The position numbers and the translations under genes are program-made. Positions 12,721 to 26,130 of a stretch of 64,000 nucleotides of DNA are shown here, in pieces (within the stretch, counting starts at the first letter, position 1; every line of letters starts with the position of its first letter). The notes beneath the pieces are model-generated. The model saw only the letters and a list, made by a program, of their open reading frames with translations. It had not been told where the DNA came from and ran no database searches. This stretch comes from Diogma glabrata. Lineage: Eukaryota; Arthropoda; Insecta; Diptera; Cylindrotomidae. The stretch is from contig OY856186.1 in the NCBI GenBank assembly GCA_963693315.1, forward strand, positions 131,864,164-131,928,163. Reading direction: 5' to 3'.

Positions 12721-14028
12721 TTACTGTTGATTTAATAATAGAGATATAATTTGAATGTAAACCATTACAATCTGTTTTATAATTAATTGAATTGGGTTCT
12801 AAAGAAATGTGAGCCATTTCTTTAAATACTCTCTTTAAATGGCTAATTTCATAATCCAGAACAACAGAATTCTCAAAATCAAAATCATCAAAACATTCTA
12901 CAGCATGACGAGCTAATGCTGATCTATAATTTTGACCGTTTCGATTCTTATTTGATTTTGTAAATCTAACATCGTTCTTATGTTGACAAATCCTCGTATT
13001 TAAAGTCTTGGAAGTTTCACCAACATAAACTTTACCACATTTACATGTAATTTTATAAACTAAACCATTTTTTTTTCTTTAGGTATTTTATCTTTTAAAG
13101 GTGTAAAATAATTACTTAATTCATTTGAAATATTTTGTCCTATAAAAGAATTACATTCTGAAGATGAAAAAAAAAATGGATTTAAGTTTTTCAGTTAATT
13201 GTGGAACATAAGATAGTGAGCCAAAAACTGTTTTAGTTAGTGGTAATTGTTCTGTAGATGATTTAGGTTTAATTTTATATGTATACAGAACTTTACTTAT
13301 TAATTTATTTATTAGTCAAAAAGGATAATTATTTTTTAATAAAATTTTAGTAACTAAATCTATGTTTTTTTGTCTGAAAGAACTGTCACTTAAGTAAAAA
13401 ACTCTCCTAATAAATGAATAAGCTACATTATATTTCATTTTATAAGGATGATTTGATAAGAAATTAAGAAATCTGTTAGAAGCTATATCTTTAGAATACC
13501 AATTAGTTATGATTTTTTTATTATTTCGGGTCAATAAAAGATCTAAAAATGGTAAACAACATTCTTTTTCACATTCTATAGTAAATTGTATTTTATCATT
13601 AAAAGACTCAAAAATATCTTTTGTACCATTAACAAAATCTCTTGGAATAGCTAATAACAAATCATCAACATATTTATAAACAAAAGAAGGTTTTCTAAAT
13701 AATTCAGGAATTTTTTCTGTTAACAGTTTTACTAATACAATGTCAGCAAGAATTGGTGACAAACAACTTCCCATAGCTAAACCATATTTTTGTTTATAAA
13801 ACAAATTATTATATTGAAAATAATTGTTATCAATAGTACAAACTTCAAACATTTCTAGGAATTCATTTAAAGAAATATTAGTAGTATCTTCAACTTCTCT
13901 CCACCTATCAATTATTACTTGTTTAGCGACATCTAATGGTATATTGGTAAATAAAGATTTTATATCAAAAGATATTAAAATGTCATCATCTGCTAATTCT
14001 ATATTATCAAGTATATCTTTAAGTTAGT
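12721..14028 (-). pseudogene. Penelope-like element: reverse transcriptase plus GIY-YIG endonuclease, 5'-truncated
   Basis: The minus strand is readable from 14028 to a natural-looking TAA at 12721, about 435 codons. The RT part has SFDIKSLFTNIPLD (near 13950), GLAMGSCLSPILADI (near 13760) and the catalytic YVDD (near 13665). One in-frame TGA at 13316-13318 and a frameshift in a T-run near 13170 separate it from the endonuclease. That domain has VYKITCKCGKVYVGETSK and a following R...QH (13060-12960), the GIY-YIG fold used by Penelope-like elements to nick target DNA. The upstream frame stops just beyond 14028, so the N-terminal half is missing. With so few lesions the copy looks fairly recent. 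The Helitron 5' end lies about 230 bp beyond the stop codon. Confidence 0.85.
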
Positions 14029-16595
14029 ATTTTATGTTTGATAATAGAGCTTTTGATTAACATCCTGCTTGTATGATTTTTAATGACATACAATTGTGGA
14101 TTGAAATTTTCATTTATATCACAAATATCATTCATATTTCATACAACTATATATGTAAAATAATTTAATTGTTTTGCAACAATTCGTCTATATACCAACA
14201 AAACATTTGTAGGGTTTTATACTTAAACTTGAAACCGTCATATTAGAAATATTTTTAATTATGTATTAAAATTTATTCCAATAATATAATAATAATAAAA
14301 TAATTTAACTTTAGTAAAAATAACTTAACTAAAATACTAATTTACTTTACCTTTATAATTGCAAGAAAATTAATTATTTCAAATGTTACAAGCTCGTTAT
14401 GAACCTGCAACCTTTAGACGAATAGTCTATATGATACAGTTTTTCTTATACATGCATTTAAAGAAATTTAGATAGACGTCATTAAAGATCTTATAAGAAT
14501 TTTTTGTGTACATACAAAATTACATGCAATAAAAAGTTGGTGATTTTTAAAGTTAAAATTATTAACGAAATTGAAGTGAATATGTATAAAAAAGTGTTTT
14601 GTGTATATCAGGTAAGTGTTTTATTTCATTTTTATATAAAACATACAAATTTAAGATTGTTTTAGTGAAAATAATGACTAATGTTTGAAGTCATATCATA
14701 AAAAAAAATATCTTAATTTCGCATGAAAATGTTAGTTTTAGAAGGGCTGTATCTTGAAGCCCGAGGACATTTTTGAGGTACTGCTGGAACATTTTTATCT
14801 TGTTTAAGCATAATCTCCCAGAAAAAAATGTCAAATTGAGGGGCCATGAATTGTAGACTGGTACCCTTTTAAAGTACCTAACCCCCTAGATGGATTCGAA
14901 ATTTAATCACAAAAATGTTTCATTCTTTTTTTATGATCATTAGAACCCGAAATATTTCAAAAATAGTGAAGCTTGAAGCGTGAAAAAATTTAACTTTGCT
15001 TTTACATCAAAATAAAATGCTAATATGACTCCACTACACACATTTCACGTTAAAATAATTTCAAACAAAAAATCTACAACAATATTTTTTCTTATTCTAA
15101 TAAACAATAAATGCATCTAAAGGCAAAAAAAAGCAAAATTAAACTTTAAACAAATTTCACACTTTTTTATCAAAACAAAACAAATTTGTTTAATTCTCTC
15201 AGAAATAAGTTATATTGCGTAATTTCGTTTGTAGAAATAATCCTCCGACAAATCCTTTTTCAAAATATAAAATTTAATAAAAAATGTTCTGTATTTGTTT
15301 TTGTTATTAATAATATCATAAAATCAAAATTTAGTATATAAAACATAGAAGGTGCGTTCGAGTTGACTGACAAAACAACAACAATTGCACTGAATTTTTC
15401 AGTTACTTCAATTGCTTCAGTCAAATCGAACACGGCTAGAATTTAAGAAAATAAATTAGTTTTAACAAAATAGTTTAAGTAAGAAATTAATATAGTTTTT
15501 TAAGAAAAGTGTTACAGTTCAAACACAGTTTTCTTCAGTCGATGCAGTTTAATGTTAAAAATACAAAGAAAGGTTAGATACTTGTTATAAATTAAAAGTG
15601 CAAATTATAAATAAATAAAAACAATCAAAATTAAGAATGTAAAATATAGTTGAAACTAAAATGATTTTTAAAAATAAATTTTCAAAATAAAAATTAAAAC
15701 TAAAGTGTTCAAATTGAAATTAAATAAAAAGACTCTTCTATTTTTTATAAACAAAACTTTAAGTGTTTCATTTTTTAATAAAAATATAACCCCAGTTATA
15801 ACACTATGGACAAATGGATGTAGTCAAATAGAATAACAAAAAGTAGGTTTTGGAAATAAACAGTGTGCTCAATTGACATCAATTCAATTGTAGGTAAATT
15901 TATTATTTCGACTAATATTTCAACAATTAAGGTTTTTAATAAAATTAAGGAATACACAAACAATTAGATACAAACTTATTAAAAATATATGCACCAAAAT
16001 GAAAAATATCATATGCGTAGTGTTTATTTATCATTTATATAATTTTATTATTTTGGAAACGAGGTCCGAGAATACTGTTGGAAAATTTTAGGGGTGCCAG
16101 TAGCTGTAAATTTTAAAAACCACTGCTATAATAGTATAAGAAGTATTTAAAAAAATAATGTTTTTAAGATTTGAAGATATACTTTTACAGAATTTCTTTG
16201 AAAATTTTTAACCCGGCATTCGATCGTTGTCAATATAATTATTTCTTTCAAATATAAATAAAAGTTTAACATAAAAGTAGTATTTTTTTTAAATTTGTCA
16301 TTTGCTACAAGTGGTTAAAATTTCCAGATTTCAAACACTCCTAGTAGCTAAGAAATACTGTTTTGAAACTCAAACCACACACAAATTTTCAATTATAAAA
16401 TGAAGCGTTTTTGGCTTACATGCCATATTTAAAGTCTTATAAAAAAAAATCTACAACTCCTATTGATCTAAAATTTAAAATCTCTTTCTAAATATATTTG
16501 AACTGTATTTACAATCGGAGATGGTGGGTAACATTTTCAATTTTTCTGGGTGATTTGGCATGGAATAAACATTTGAAACAAAATTAACATTTTGA
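14029..16595. other. Non-coding DNA with one imperfect inverted repeat
   Basis: No coding similarity was seen. At 15352-15434, GTGCGTTCGAGTTGACTGA pairs with a near-complement ending CGAACAC, with CAATTG boxes inside; the arms are about 30 bp and imperfect. The remainder is AT-rich and unassigned. Confidence 0.45.
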
Positions 16596-16599
16596 TCTT

Positions 16600-17161
16600 A
16601 AAATCAGAAAAACCTACCAAAAGTTAGGATTTATAATTCAATCTTGTAAGGACTTTCGGAGTCTCAAACCTTTAGTTGAACTTGGTAATAATTCTTTGGT
16701 CAGATGTCACCTCGAATATGGATCTTTGATATGGTCACCATACTGTACCAAACACATTATCCGCCTTGAATCAATTCAGAAAAAGTTTTTGAAGTATTTA
16801 TATTTTAAAGGCCTTCTGGTTGAATCTTCTGTAGTTTTTTACTACCCATTATTTTTAAAGCATATTGGATTAAACCATATTAGCTCCAGGAGAGTTAGAA
16901 ACTATTTGTTTTTCCTCAATAAAATTCTTAGCCATCGTATTGAATCAGTGGATATTTAGAGAGTTATTAAATAGAATGTACCAAGCATTGACTACATTTA
17001 GAAACCTATTCCATATTTCTGCGACAAGAACAAATTTTAGCCAATATTCACCGTTTAACCAAATTTTGAAATTTGCAACAACTTTACCTTGTGAATTAGA
17101 TTTTTTTAATTGCAATTTTACATCTTTTAAAAAAAATATTTTAAATATTAATTTATTTTAA
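16600..17161 (+). pseudogene. LINE (jockey/CR1-like) reverse transcriptase C-terminal remnant
   Basis: The frame through KLGFIIQSCKDF (about 16615) and SLVRCHLEYGSLIWSPY (16693-16745) matches the thumb region just after the catalytic domain of jockey/CR1-type LINE reverse transcriptases. There the motif LVRS.LEY.S.VW is followed by a line such as RLESIQKKFLKYL. After a stop at 16957 a shifted frame to 17161 continues with NRMYQALTTFRNLF and ends NILNINLF. The catalytic half is absent, so this is a 5'-truncated, frameshifted relic. A simple-repeat tail AATAAATAAATCATATCATA lies at about 17688-17708, but whether it is the element's own tail is uncertain. Confidence 0.7.
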
Positions 17162-17164
17162 TTA

Positions 17165-19526
17165 ACTTCAGATTAATACAATACAATTTCATACTATATA
17201 CTGTAAGATTTAATTATTATAAGATTAAGTATACAGTTTACTCTTACAGTATACTGTATACTGTAAGGTTAGATTTAATTATTTTTCGTTACTTATAATT
17301 TTAGAATTGTTATTATTATTATTATTAATGTTTTTTTCTTGTTTAGGGTGTAATTTATATTTGTGATATTAATTTGTTTAGTTTAGTACTCGTAAAATAT
17401 ATTTAAAAATAAGTTAATTTTAAAATGAAAATATTTGGTAGGGAAAATGGATAAACGAAAGATATCAAGTAAAAAACATGAAAAGTTTAATGGAAAACAT
17501 TATTGAAGTGAAATGAAATGCATATGTAACTCTAAATTTATAAAATCTAAAACGCACAAAACGTAATAACTAGACTTATGGGGATGAAAACTTTGTTATT
17601 AAGAACCATGTTATATTTTTTCTCTAAATTCCATAACCCTAATTTTTAATTAGAGAAATCAATTTTGTAATGGTATCATAGAACCTTAATAAATAAATCA
17701 TATCATATCAAAATAAACTCTTTGTTTAATTTATATTCTTGCTGCATGTGTGTCTATAACCTCACTCGAATATACGTACGAAAATCCATAGTCATCAGCC
17801 TTGAAACAATGTAGTAAACTTGAAACTTGTAGTAAGCTAATATTTATATTAATAACTGAAGTTTTACTTTCATTTATTCTATAAATCAAAGCTCTGTACA
17901 CCAAAACAATTTTCAGTCCTTTATTTGGTGTTGATGAATGGAAAGGCAAAATCGTATAGAGTTATAAAGCTTATTATAATACTTATTTAAATTGTCATTT
18001 TTACCCCTAAATTTCACTGATTATTTGACTCTAATTTCGCTTACATGGTATGTATCCTAATAAATATCCTTAAGCAAAATTCAAATCAACTATTTCATAT
18101 TCAATTTCTCTCCACCCCATCATATGCCACAACAAATTTAATTCAATCAACAACAATTTTCAAATCAGAAAATTTAAACATTAAATTCGTCATTCGGCTT
18201 TCAACATCAAACGTGATCATCTCTGTGAATTTATCAATAATTTTATTCGCCAAAAAACATGGGAGAAAATTTTTAAAAACAATATTTATGTTTAGAATAT
18301 ATTTCTCGTTTAATTTTACGAATCCCTACTTCCAAGTTCTGTCACATATCTTCTATTAAATTATACAAATTTAATAAAATATTAATATAATTTATGCTAT
18401 GAAACTGTTTTGATGAAAACACCTCACATATATATATTTTGACATATCACGTTCATGATGTTATGTTTTTCTGTTGTTATCCCAAGTAATATTTATCGCA
18501 AGGAATTGCACGAAAATTATTTTATTACAAATGTAAAAATTGTGTTATTAAATTTGTCATGCAAAATCCAACCCAACAAAATATATCAGTGTAAAGCAAA
18601 ATAACTGGCTTATGAATACAGAGCGCAACTCATAAAATTGAATTAATTTATTTTTTTTATAGCTCGTAACTTATGATTACATATTATTATTTAAATGCTG
18701 ATGGTTAATAATGAATGATTATTGAAAGCTATGAAAAGACAAAACAAAAGAAAGGGGATGAATTATAGGAGAGTTAGCAAAACATATTCTGTAACAATAT
18801 CATTTAACCTGTTATATTATTTAATACCTTTGCAACCTGAGTACTTCCAATATTAGTTTTGCATTTCTCAACAACTTATATTTAAAAAAAATAGTCACGC
18901 AGTGGGTGACCAACATAAACATTGTTGAAGTATGTTTAGAAGCTTCAATAAAAGCTAAAATAAACAATTGCTACAGTAACAAAATTTATCCACTTATAAG
19001 ATTATTCTAAGCAAAAATTCCTTCACAAAAACATATTTTTCATAATAAATCAAAAACTATACATTCGAAATTACAAAAAAAAATTGCTTTGGATCAATAA
19101 AAGCTACCTTTCATATGACACCCACTTGTCAAGGTTAAAATATTATTTTTTCAAAATTTCTTCTCGCAGTCCCCTTCAAAAAACATTTTAAAAGATGACC
19201 TGACTTCTATAGTTTTCTTTCAAGCTTTACAAGATTTCCTATAACTTTGTACAACAGTACAGTGTCAATTTTTTGGTTTCGTAATGCGAGCCGCTTGATC
19301 CAAGACAGACGCCCGCTGCAACCGCCCCTAACATGAAGAACAGACGCTTGAGTTGCATTGGTTTTGTGGCGCCAATGACTCGCCATGGTGCAGAATCATT
19401 GAGTATAAGCAGTATTTACTCTGCCCCTCTCAACTACAGCAACCTGATTATGTTAGCGTTACCCAGGTAGCACGGCGTGGACGTAGAATTTCGGATTTCA
19501 CTACCCTACCCTAATATATATACATA
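17165..19526. other. Non-coding DNA with a GC-richer patch at about 19280-19500
   Basis: Short repeats of TATACTGTAAG...TTTAATTA occur at 17195-17290, with GTATAC palindromes. The interval 19280-19500 is distinctly less AT-rich than its surroundings and contains GGCGCCAATGACTCGCCATG. It may be a fragment of an unrecognised element, but translation in all frames gave nothing I can name. The rest is AT-rich and unassigned. Confidence 0.4.
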
Positions 19527-22405
19527 CACTGAAAAAAAAATGCTTATTTTGATATCAACAAACCAACATTTGTTTTAAATGTAAAAACATTTTTTCATAT
19601 AAAACTGTTATTTTCTAAAACTAAATAAAATATTTTTATTTCAAATACTTTATTTTTTTCTAATCTTACAAATAAACTGTGAATTTTCCGTTTAAAAAAT
19701 TAATCTTTTATATTAACAATATCGCATTTAAATCAAAAACAACTCATTTAGATAAAAATGTGCATTTTTACATGATGCGTTTGTTTTAAAAAGTGTTTCG
19801 TTTTAACAAGAACAAAACGCTTAAAACAAAAACTTTGTATTTGTTATTTAAAAATATATATTCAATTTGAAAACAAAAGTGGTTATTTTGTTTTCTGTCG
19901 TCAATTTTGTCAAACCGTGTTTAATTGATCTATTGCTAACACCATAAGCACATCAGTTATTATATTAACAGACGCGATCGTGAACGTAACAGTTTATTTT
20001 TTGAGATAAATATAAAATTATTTTGTGCAAAAAATTTATATTTTTTTTATTATTAAAAGTGAGAATATATTATTAAACTAAAAATAGGAGTTTATGTGGA
20101 TTAAATTATAAATTTTTAATTTAAAATGATCAGTGATTCAAACTTTACTATAAACGAAAACCATCCCCAAGCCATGATTCAAATAATTCCACTGGAAGAA
20201 AAATATTTTAGACAATGGAGTAGATAGTGAACTATCTAATCTTTAATACAGTGGGGTATGGATGGTTCTCAAACATATTTTAAAAGGTAAGTCTTGAAGT
20301 ATAGTACCATTTGAATACCCTCAAAATATTCTTTACAAAGCCTAAGAGCAAAGTAGTTGTTGCCAATAACTAATAAACATTTTTTAAAAGATGCAGGTAT
20401 AGGATTGAAGAATTAAACTTTTTAAATAACAATGATATTGAAAGTCTATTCCCATCGTCTCAACTTATTGGGATTAAAGCGAGATTTAGGGAAAATTTGC
20501 GGATATGGCGAAGAGATAATGTAAGTTCATGTGTAATATTAACTGTAAGTTTTTAATATCAATCTCAAATTTAATTAAATCTTTCTTATGTAGCTATTTG
20601 GATGGTGAAAATTCAGTAGGAATTTGCTTATAATTTACATTTACGTATATTTATTACGCAGTTTTTTAGGGTGTTTATTATTCAAAAGGACATGGTGGTA
20701 AAAGAGCAACGGGCCTTATACATCACAGATACTATAATAAGCAGAAACGCCTTAAAAAAGTATCATTTTCCAATGAGAAGATGCATAAGTCAGCTGATAA
20801 ACGCTTGAGAATAATAGAAGAGGAACAATTGAATATGATGAGACTATCATGATTTCAATTAGAATTGGATGAAACATAATGACCAGCCAATTGATGAAGT
20901 AAAATCCAAATGGGTAACATCATTTGCTTTTAGAAGAAAATGCATTCTAGATAATAGTATTAATGTACTGTTAGATTGGTCGTTATATCGACATGCAAAT
21001 TTGGGACAAATACTTGTAAGTATTTTTACGATGTTGTTTATATACTTACTTAATTATAATAATATTATGTTTCAGATCAACTTTGATTTGACTATATTGT
21101 ATCCAGCCAAGGAATGTGGCTTCTGGATCAATGGGACACATTAGCTTAAAAGATGTTACAATACATTAAGAAGGAGAACATAATAAAAGGCAAATGGTGT
21201 GCTGAACTCCTAAAAACTTTAGACATCGATCTAAATGACGGTAAGATAATACAGTACATAAATCAGGGTAACAATATTAGTTCTCATTTAACTTTTAGGA
21301 TTCCAAAAATTGCTTAATATTCCTTTTGCTTAATGCAATTATTACCCCAAGGATTAAACAATAACCGAGAAGGAAATAACTAAAAAAATTACGCAAAAAA
21401 GATTTAGACAGTAAAATACAGGAATTACAAAAGCAACTAGCAGCTGAAAAACACAGTTTCAACCAATAATTTTGGTTGTCGGTAAAACATACAGTGAAAT
21501 TAACAAATTTTAGATTTTTTTTGACAACAAAAATTTTAAAACGAACACATATCTGTGATGCATTGACCTGTGTTTCAAAACATTTTACGTTTTCCACGTA
21601 GAATACCCTAATTTTTGCTATGGGCCATGCTTTTTATTCAAAAATATTTTTTTGGTATTAGTACAGTGTATAATAAAAGTATTTCTAAAGTACTTGGCCT
21701 TCTTAATTATTTTAAACAAAATACAGTAAATCAACAATAGTCAATAAATGTCCATAACTTTATAAATTTGTGTTATTTATTGAAAAAAATTAATAATATC
21801 ATTTGAAGTCAAGATTTTATACATTATTTTATTATATTATGTTAAATTTAATTTTAAAGATATATTATTTTGTATAAAACTGAATTGAAATAAAATAAAT
21901 ATATTTAATAATAAAATGTTAAATTAGTGTTTAATTTCTTATTGGATATCAAAATCTCAAATAAGATTAGCATTCAAATGCTAAATCATTTACATTAAAT
22001 GTAGGTTACATTTAAATTAACTGTATTTCAGTTGAAAATACAAATTTATTATTTGTTTTAAATGCTTCATGTAGTTATAATAAATATTTTATAACTGCCG
22101 TCGTTTAAAATAAATTATTAAACGTTAAAATCAAAAGATACTGGGTACTTATTTCAAAAACAATATCGTCAAAACAAACACTATCGCTTGAAAAAAAAAT
22201 CAATTCAAATTACAGTTTATTTATTTTAAAATGTTTATTTTTAATTTAAAAACTTTGTAGTTATGCATTTCTATGCGATTTTATCATTTAAATTTAAATG
22301 AATTGTCTTTAGTTTAACAAAACTTTTCGTTGGCGCCCTTTTAAACGTTTTTTTTTGTTAGATTAAATGCGTTTTTTGTTATATAAATGAGAATTTCTTT
22401 GAGTG
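19527..22405 (+). mobile_element. Putative 2.9-kb DNA element with TA-flanked CACTGAAA-type ends carrying a spliced gene
   Basis: The left end reads TA then CACTGAAAAAAAAATGC; the right end reads TTTCTTTGAGTG then TA. The terminal inverted repeats are short and imperfect (CACTGAAA against CACTCAAA), and a TA duplication is possible. The MITE at 59591-60028 has a better-preserved version of the same ends, CACTGAAAAAA with TA. The unit encloses the four-exon pseudogene described separately. No DDE transposase was recognised. TA duplications are typical of Tc1/mariner-type integration, but the ends do not identify a superfamily. The right flank is an AT microsatellite, so the right TA is weak evidence. 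Confidence 0.45.
20397..21363 (+). pseudogene. Four-exon gene of unknown function, broken
   Basis: I do not recognise a named family. Exon A (20397-20520) encodes ELNFLNNNDIESLFPSSQLI and then RFRENLRIWRRDN, a helical segment resembling SAM-like domains. Exon B (20670-21015) begins GVYYSKGHGGKRATGLIHH, meets TGA near 20850, and after a shift continues DEVKSKWVTSFAFRRKCILD to LLDWSLYRHANLGQIL. Exon C (21076-21240) encodes INFDLTILYPAKE and, one frame over, WLLDQWDTLA and KGKWCAELLKTLDIDLND. Exon D (21299-21363) encodes DSKNCLIFLLLNAI. Introns begin GTAAGT, GTAAGT and GTAAGA and end in AG. Intact splice sites show it was once a spliced gene, while the stop and frameshifts show this copy is dead. 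A possible first exon with ATG lies at 20128. Confidence 0.55.
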
Positions 22406-22479
22406 TATATAATATATATATATATATATTATATATATTATATATATATATATAATATATATAATATATATATATTTAT

Positions 22480-22510
<31 letters not shown>

Positions 22511-22511
22511 C
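22406..22511. repeat. AT dinucleotide microsatellite
   Basis: An imperfect TA repeat of about 105 bp directly abuts the right end of the putative CACTGAAA element. Confidence 0.9.
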
Positions 22512-22781
22512 ATTAAAACATATGTATTTATTAAATATGTTTTTATTTTATTTTGCATGTCTTAAGATTAAAAAAAGTAGTTGTCAAAAGAGTTGCTAAC
22601 AACGACATCTGATTGTTTTATTTCGAAATTGAGTACCAAAAATCTGTTATAATTTTGTTACTAGAGTTTGTATGTAGGATACATAAATTTGGGTTATAGA
22701 ATACCATTTCTGTACAAAGTTGTTAAGCATTTGGTGAATTGACAATATTGTCGATTGACAAATATGTGTTCGGGAATAGGG

Positions 22782-23264
22782 CCTCTGTTGTGGTTTTTAG
22801 AGACAAAAATACGACTAACTTTTGATTTTTTTAATTTAATTATATCTAACTACAGACAAAAAAATTAAGCTTGTAAACATACATATAGTTAACATATTAT
22901 AGAAGTTATTTGTTATTATAATTATTACATTTATTATTATAGTTGTTATAATAGTTATTATATTATAAAAGTAATTTGTAGCACAAAACTGTTGGATGTC
23001 GGTGCCACGCCCGAGACATGTTAATTGGTTTTTCGTCAATGTGGCACCGTCTTCGAACAGCATTGTGCTTTAAATAACTTTTATAATATAATAACTATTA
23101 TAACAACTATAATAATTCTAAAAATTATAATAACAAATAACTTCTATATTAAGATAACTATATCTATGTTTAAAAGCGTAATTTTTTTGTCTGTAGTTAG
23201 ATATAATTAAATTAAATAAATCAAAATTCAGTTATATTTTTGTCTCTGAAAACCACAACAGAGT
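22782..23264. mobile_element. Snap-back (foldback) element of about 480 bp
   Basis: The left end CTCTGTTGTGGTTTTTAGAG is the near-complement of the right end CTCTGAAAACCACAACAGAG. The arms continue inward through TAATTTAATTATATCTAAC and GGTGCCAC to a centre near 23020, so practically the whole unit is one inverted repeat. There is no coding capacity beyond translations of AT runs. No clear target duplication was found. Probably a MITE-like element. Confidence 0.75.
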
Positions 23265-23269
23265 TATTT

Positions 23270-25095
23270 TTCCCTTTTTTGTGTGTTTTACACAATTTTG
23301 TTTGACTTGGGATTTGACAGTTGTGTTGGGTTGAATTTTGTCATCAATTTTTCAGCAACTTCCAGTATGGGATTAGTCTCAAATTTAAAAACAAGTCTGT
23401 TGAACCTGTCAGTACGGGTTTCTAAAAGTTTTAAATCATAAAACATATTAAAAGTAAAACTGAAAAAAAATTCAATTTTTGAATAATTTTTCTCCATCTA
23501 TAAAATGTATATGCAAATCTATAAGATCTAAATGAGCCGTTTCCCGCGTTGGAATTTTTCTCATATTGAGTTTATCATTATAATCGAGGACATATTACAA
23601 ATCATTTTCATTTTTGTATCGAAAAATGTTCTTAAATTGTGAATAATGAGTATAAAAATTAAAATATTTTCTACATTTGTTGTTGTTATTCAAACTTTCC
23701 CTCCTATACTCATGTTATTCTTTTTTCATATCAGTTAATAGATGAGGTGGTTAGTCAAGAGAAATTTTGCATTGTAAGCACATGAAAAAAATTGTGACAT
23801 TCCCATATCAAACAAATTTTAGACAGTATTTAATTCACTATTGTGATCTACAATATTTAATTATTTGCGTAATCTAAGTTCACAATAATATTGATCAAAG
23901 TACAAAAAATTGATCAAATCTAATATAAAAAATATAAATCGAAATAATTGCTCCATCTCATATTTAATAATATTTGGGCCCATAATTATGAAAGTGGTCT
24001 AAGTCATACATTTCTTGTTCTGAGATATTTAAAGGTTTGCAAATGATTAAATTAAGAAACATTTCTATATTATGAAAAATTTTATTTTAGAGTTTTGTTA
24101 GTCTTCATTAATGAAAGTTTATTATGCATGTGAAATTTTGTATAAATCTCATTTCTAAATATGCTTTTTACAGTTTAAATTGACTTAAACCATTTTCAAA
24201 ATTAACTGAACGGCGTATAAATGACTTAACGAAAAAGCAAACTTCGAAATTCTAATGTTATTTATTAATTATTTTCCAAACTAATTATTTTGTCACCATT
24301 AACTTTCACTTAAAAAAGAGCAATTTTGACATGAACAGCTCATTTTTATGGGCCTATGGTTCGACAATATAAAAAACTTTGCAACACAACGTTTTGACAA
24401 TTATTTATGACATTTTGTTCGAACTTTTTGTTTTTTTTCTTCAATTTTTGTCTTAGATTACTATCATAATTAACACTAGATGAATTACATTTTTGTTGAA
24501 ATAACAAGCACTCTATAACGGATCTTTTTTGACAATATCGTATAAATTACATTGGACTAATTTAGTTTGAAGTAATTTGATGCGATATAACGGATAAACT
24601 CATTTTTTTCAAATTTTGACTTATACCACTTTCATAATTATGGGCACATTTAATAATTTTATGTAAAATAAAAAAAGGAACAAATGAATGCTAATATTAA
24701 TCTCGAGCAGGAGACCACCAACGTTTATTCCCTTTCTGTACTGAATGCGCCGCTATACTTTTATTTTATGTAAAAATTGGGAACGGAAAACTGTTTATCT
24801 ATCAAAAATACTAATAGTCAAAAATCGAATGTTTGCATCTGTGCTAAGATGTGTTAACTATTTAAAATTTTTTTTCTTCTTACAATTTCAAAGACAATTC
24901 AACTCACTAAATGAGGTCTCGATAAGCTCCAATAAAAACGCTTCATTTACTATTTTTAACAAATCAAATTGAATTATGTCGAATTTTTTTCTCTGGTGGG
25001 AAGGAACAGCGAATTATAGTGACATTTTTCGGTCTACATAAATATTAATTTAAAACAAGAGATAATGAGATAATTTTTTTTTTCTTAACGAGATA
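23270..25095. other. Non-coding DNA, nothing recognised
   Basis: AT-rich DNA with isolated short open frames of no recognisable similarity. No tandem or inverted repeat stood out. Confidence 0.45.
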
Positions 25096-25099
25096 ATTT

Positions 25100-25960
25100 T
25101 TTTAAAATTATAATTTTGTTTAAAAGATAATTATTAGTTTCTAAATAAAATTTTTTCTACAAATTATTCAATAATACAAAATTATGTAAAAATTCAATTT
25201 GCAAATAATAAAAATGTCCGTTTTCATTCATAAATGATTGCATGTTTATGTTTATTTGTCAAAAATAAATTACAAATTTATAACATTTATGCGCCTACTA
25301 AGATAAAATAATATTTCATTTTGTTAGAAGAAAAAATGACAACAAAGAATTATGTTGTATGAAATAATGTTACTATTTCTGTTCGTTAAATTGTCTGCTA
25401 AATACAACTCGTCGCCAAATTATTAGTCGATTATTTTTCAACATTACCACTCATGCCATTTGAGGTTAAAAATTTCCCTCGTGCGCTACGCGCTCTCGGG
25501 CACCTCAAATGACATTCGTAGTAATGATTATGAAAAATAATCGACTATTATTTGACGACTTGTGATATTATATATGATAATTTTTATTGCTGTCAGAAAT
25601 TTTATTTTTCATTCATACAAACTATGATATTTAAATTTTAAACAGTAGGCTTTGTTTTAACTGTCGGCAATTCTTCTTGTCGTCGATAATTTTGCTTTGT
25701 CGTTATGAAAATTCTTTGTTGTCATTTTTTCTTCTAACCAAATGAAATATAATTTCATCTTAGTAGGCGCATAAATGCTATAAATTTGTAATTTACTTTT
25801 GACAAACGAACATAAACATGCAATAATTTATGAAAGAAAACGGACATTTTTATTATTTGCAAATTGCATTTTCACATAAATTTGTATTATTGCATAATTT
25901 GTAGAAAAAACTTTATTTAGAAACTAATAATTATCTTTTAAACAAATTGAAATTTTTGTC
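25100..25960. mobile_element. Large snap-back element with arms of about 400 bp
   Basis: The left arm (including AAATAATAAAAATGTCCG and GCGCCTACTAAGAT) is complementary to the right arm (CGGACATTTTTATTATTTGC, ATCTTAGTAGGCGC). The arms meet around CCATTTGAGGT and ACCTCAAATG, with a GC-rich centre GTGCGCTACGCGCTCTCGGG near 25478-25497. The right arm carries about 100 extra bases. There is no open frame of note. Outer limits are approximate, and no target duplication was identified. Confidence 0.75.
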
Positions 25961-26130
25961 TAAAATTTTTCAATTTTACTCATTAAATTATTTATTAGCA
26001 ACACTGCTCAATCAAACCACTACTTAAACCACTCGTCCTCCGGACTCGTGGTTTAATGTGCGCTTTGATTCGCAGTGTCTCCAAATAATTTAATTCGTAA
26101 AATCAAAATATTTTCGAAAAAATTTCAATG
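25949..26130. repeat. Second palindrome abutting the large snap-back element
   Basis: Arms of about 80 bp, imperfect, meet at CGTCCTCCGGACTCG near 26036. Inner arms include AAACCACTCGTCC against GGACTCGTGGTTT, and CACTGC against GCAGTG. It begins where the larger snap-back ends, so the two may belong to one complex foldback element. Confidence 0.65.
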
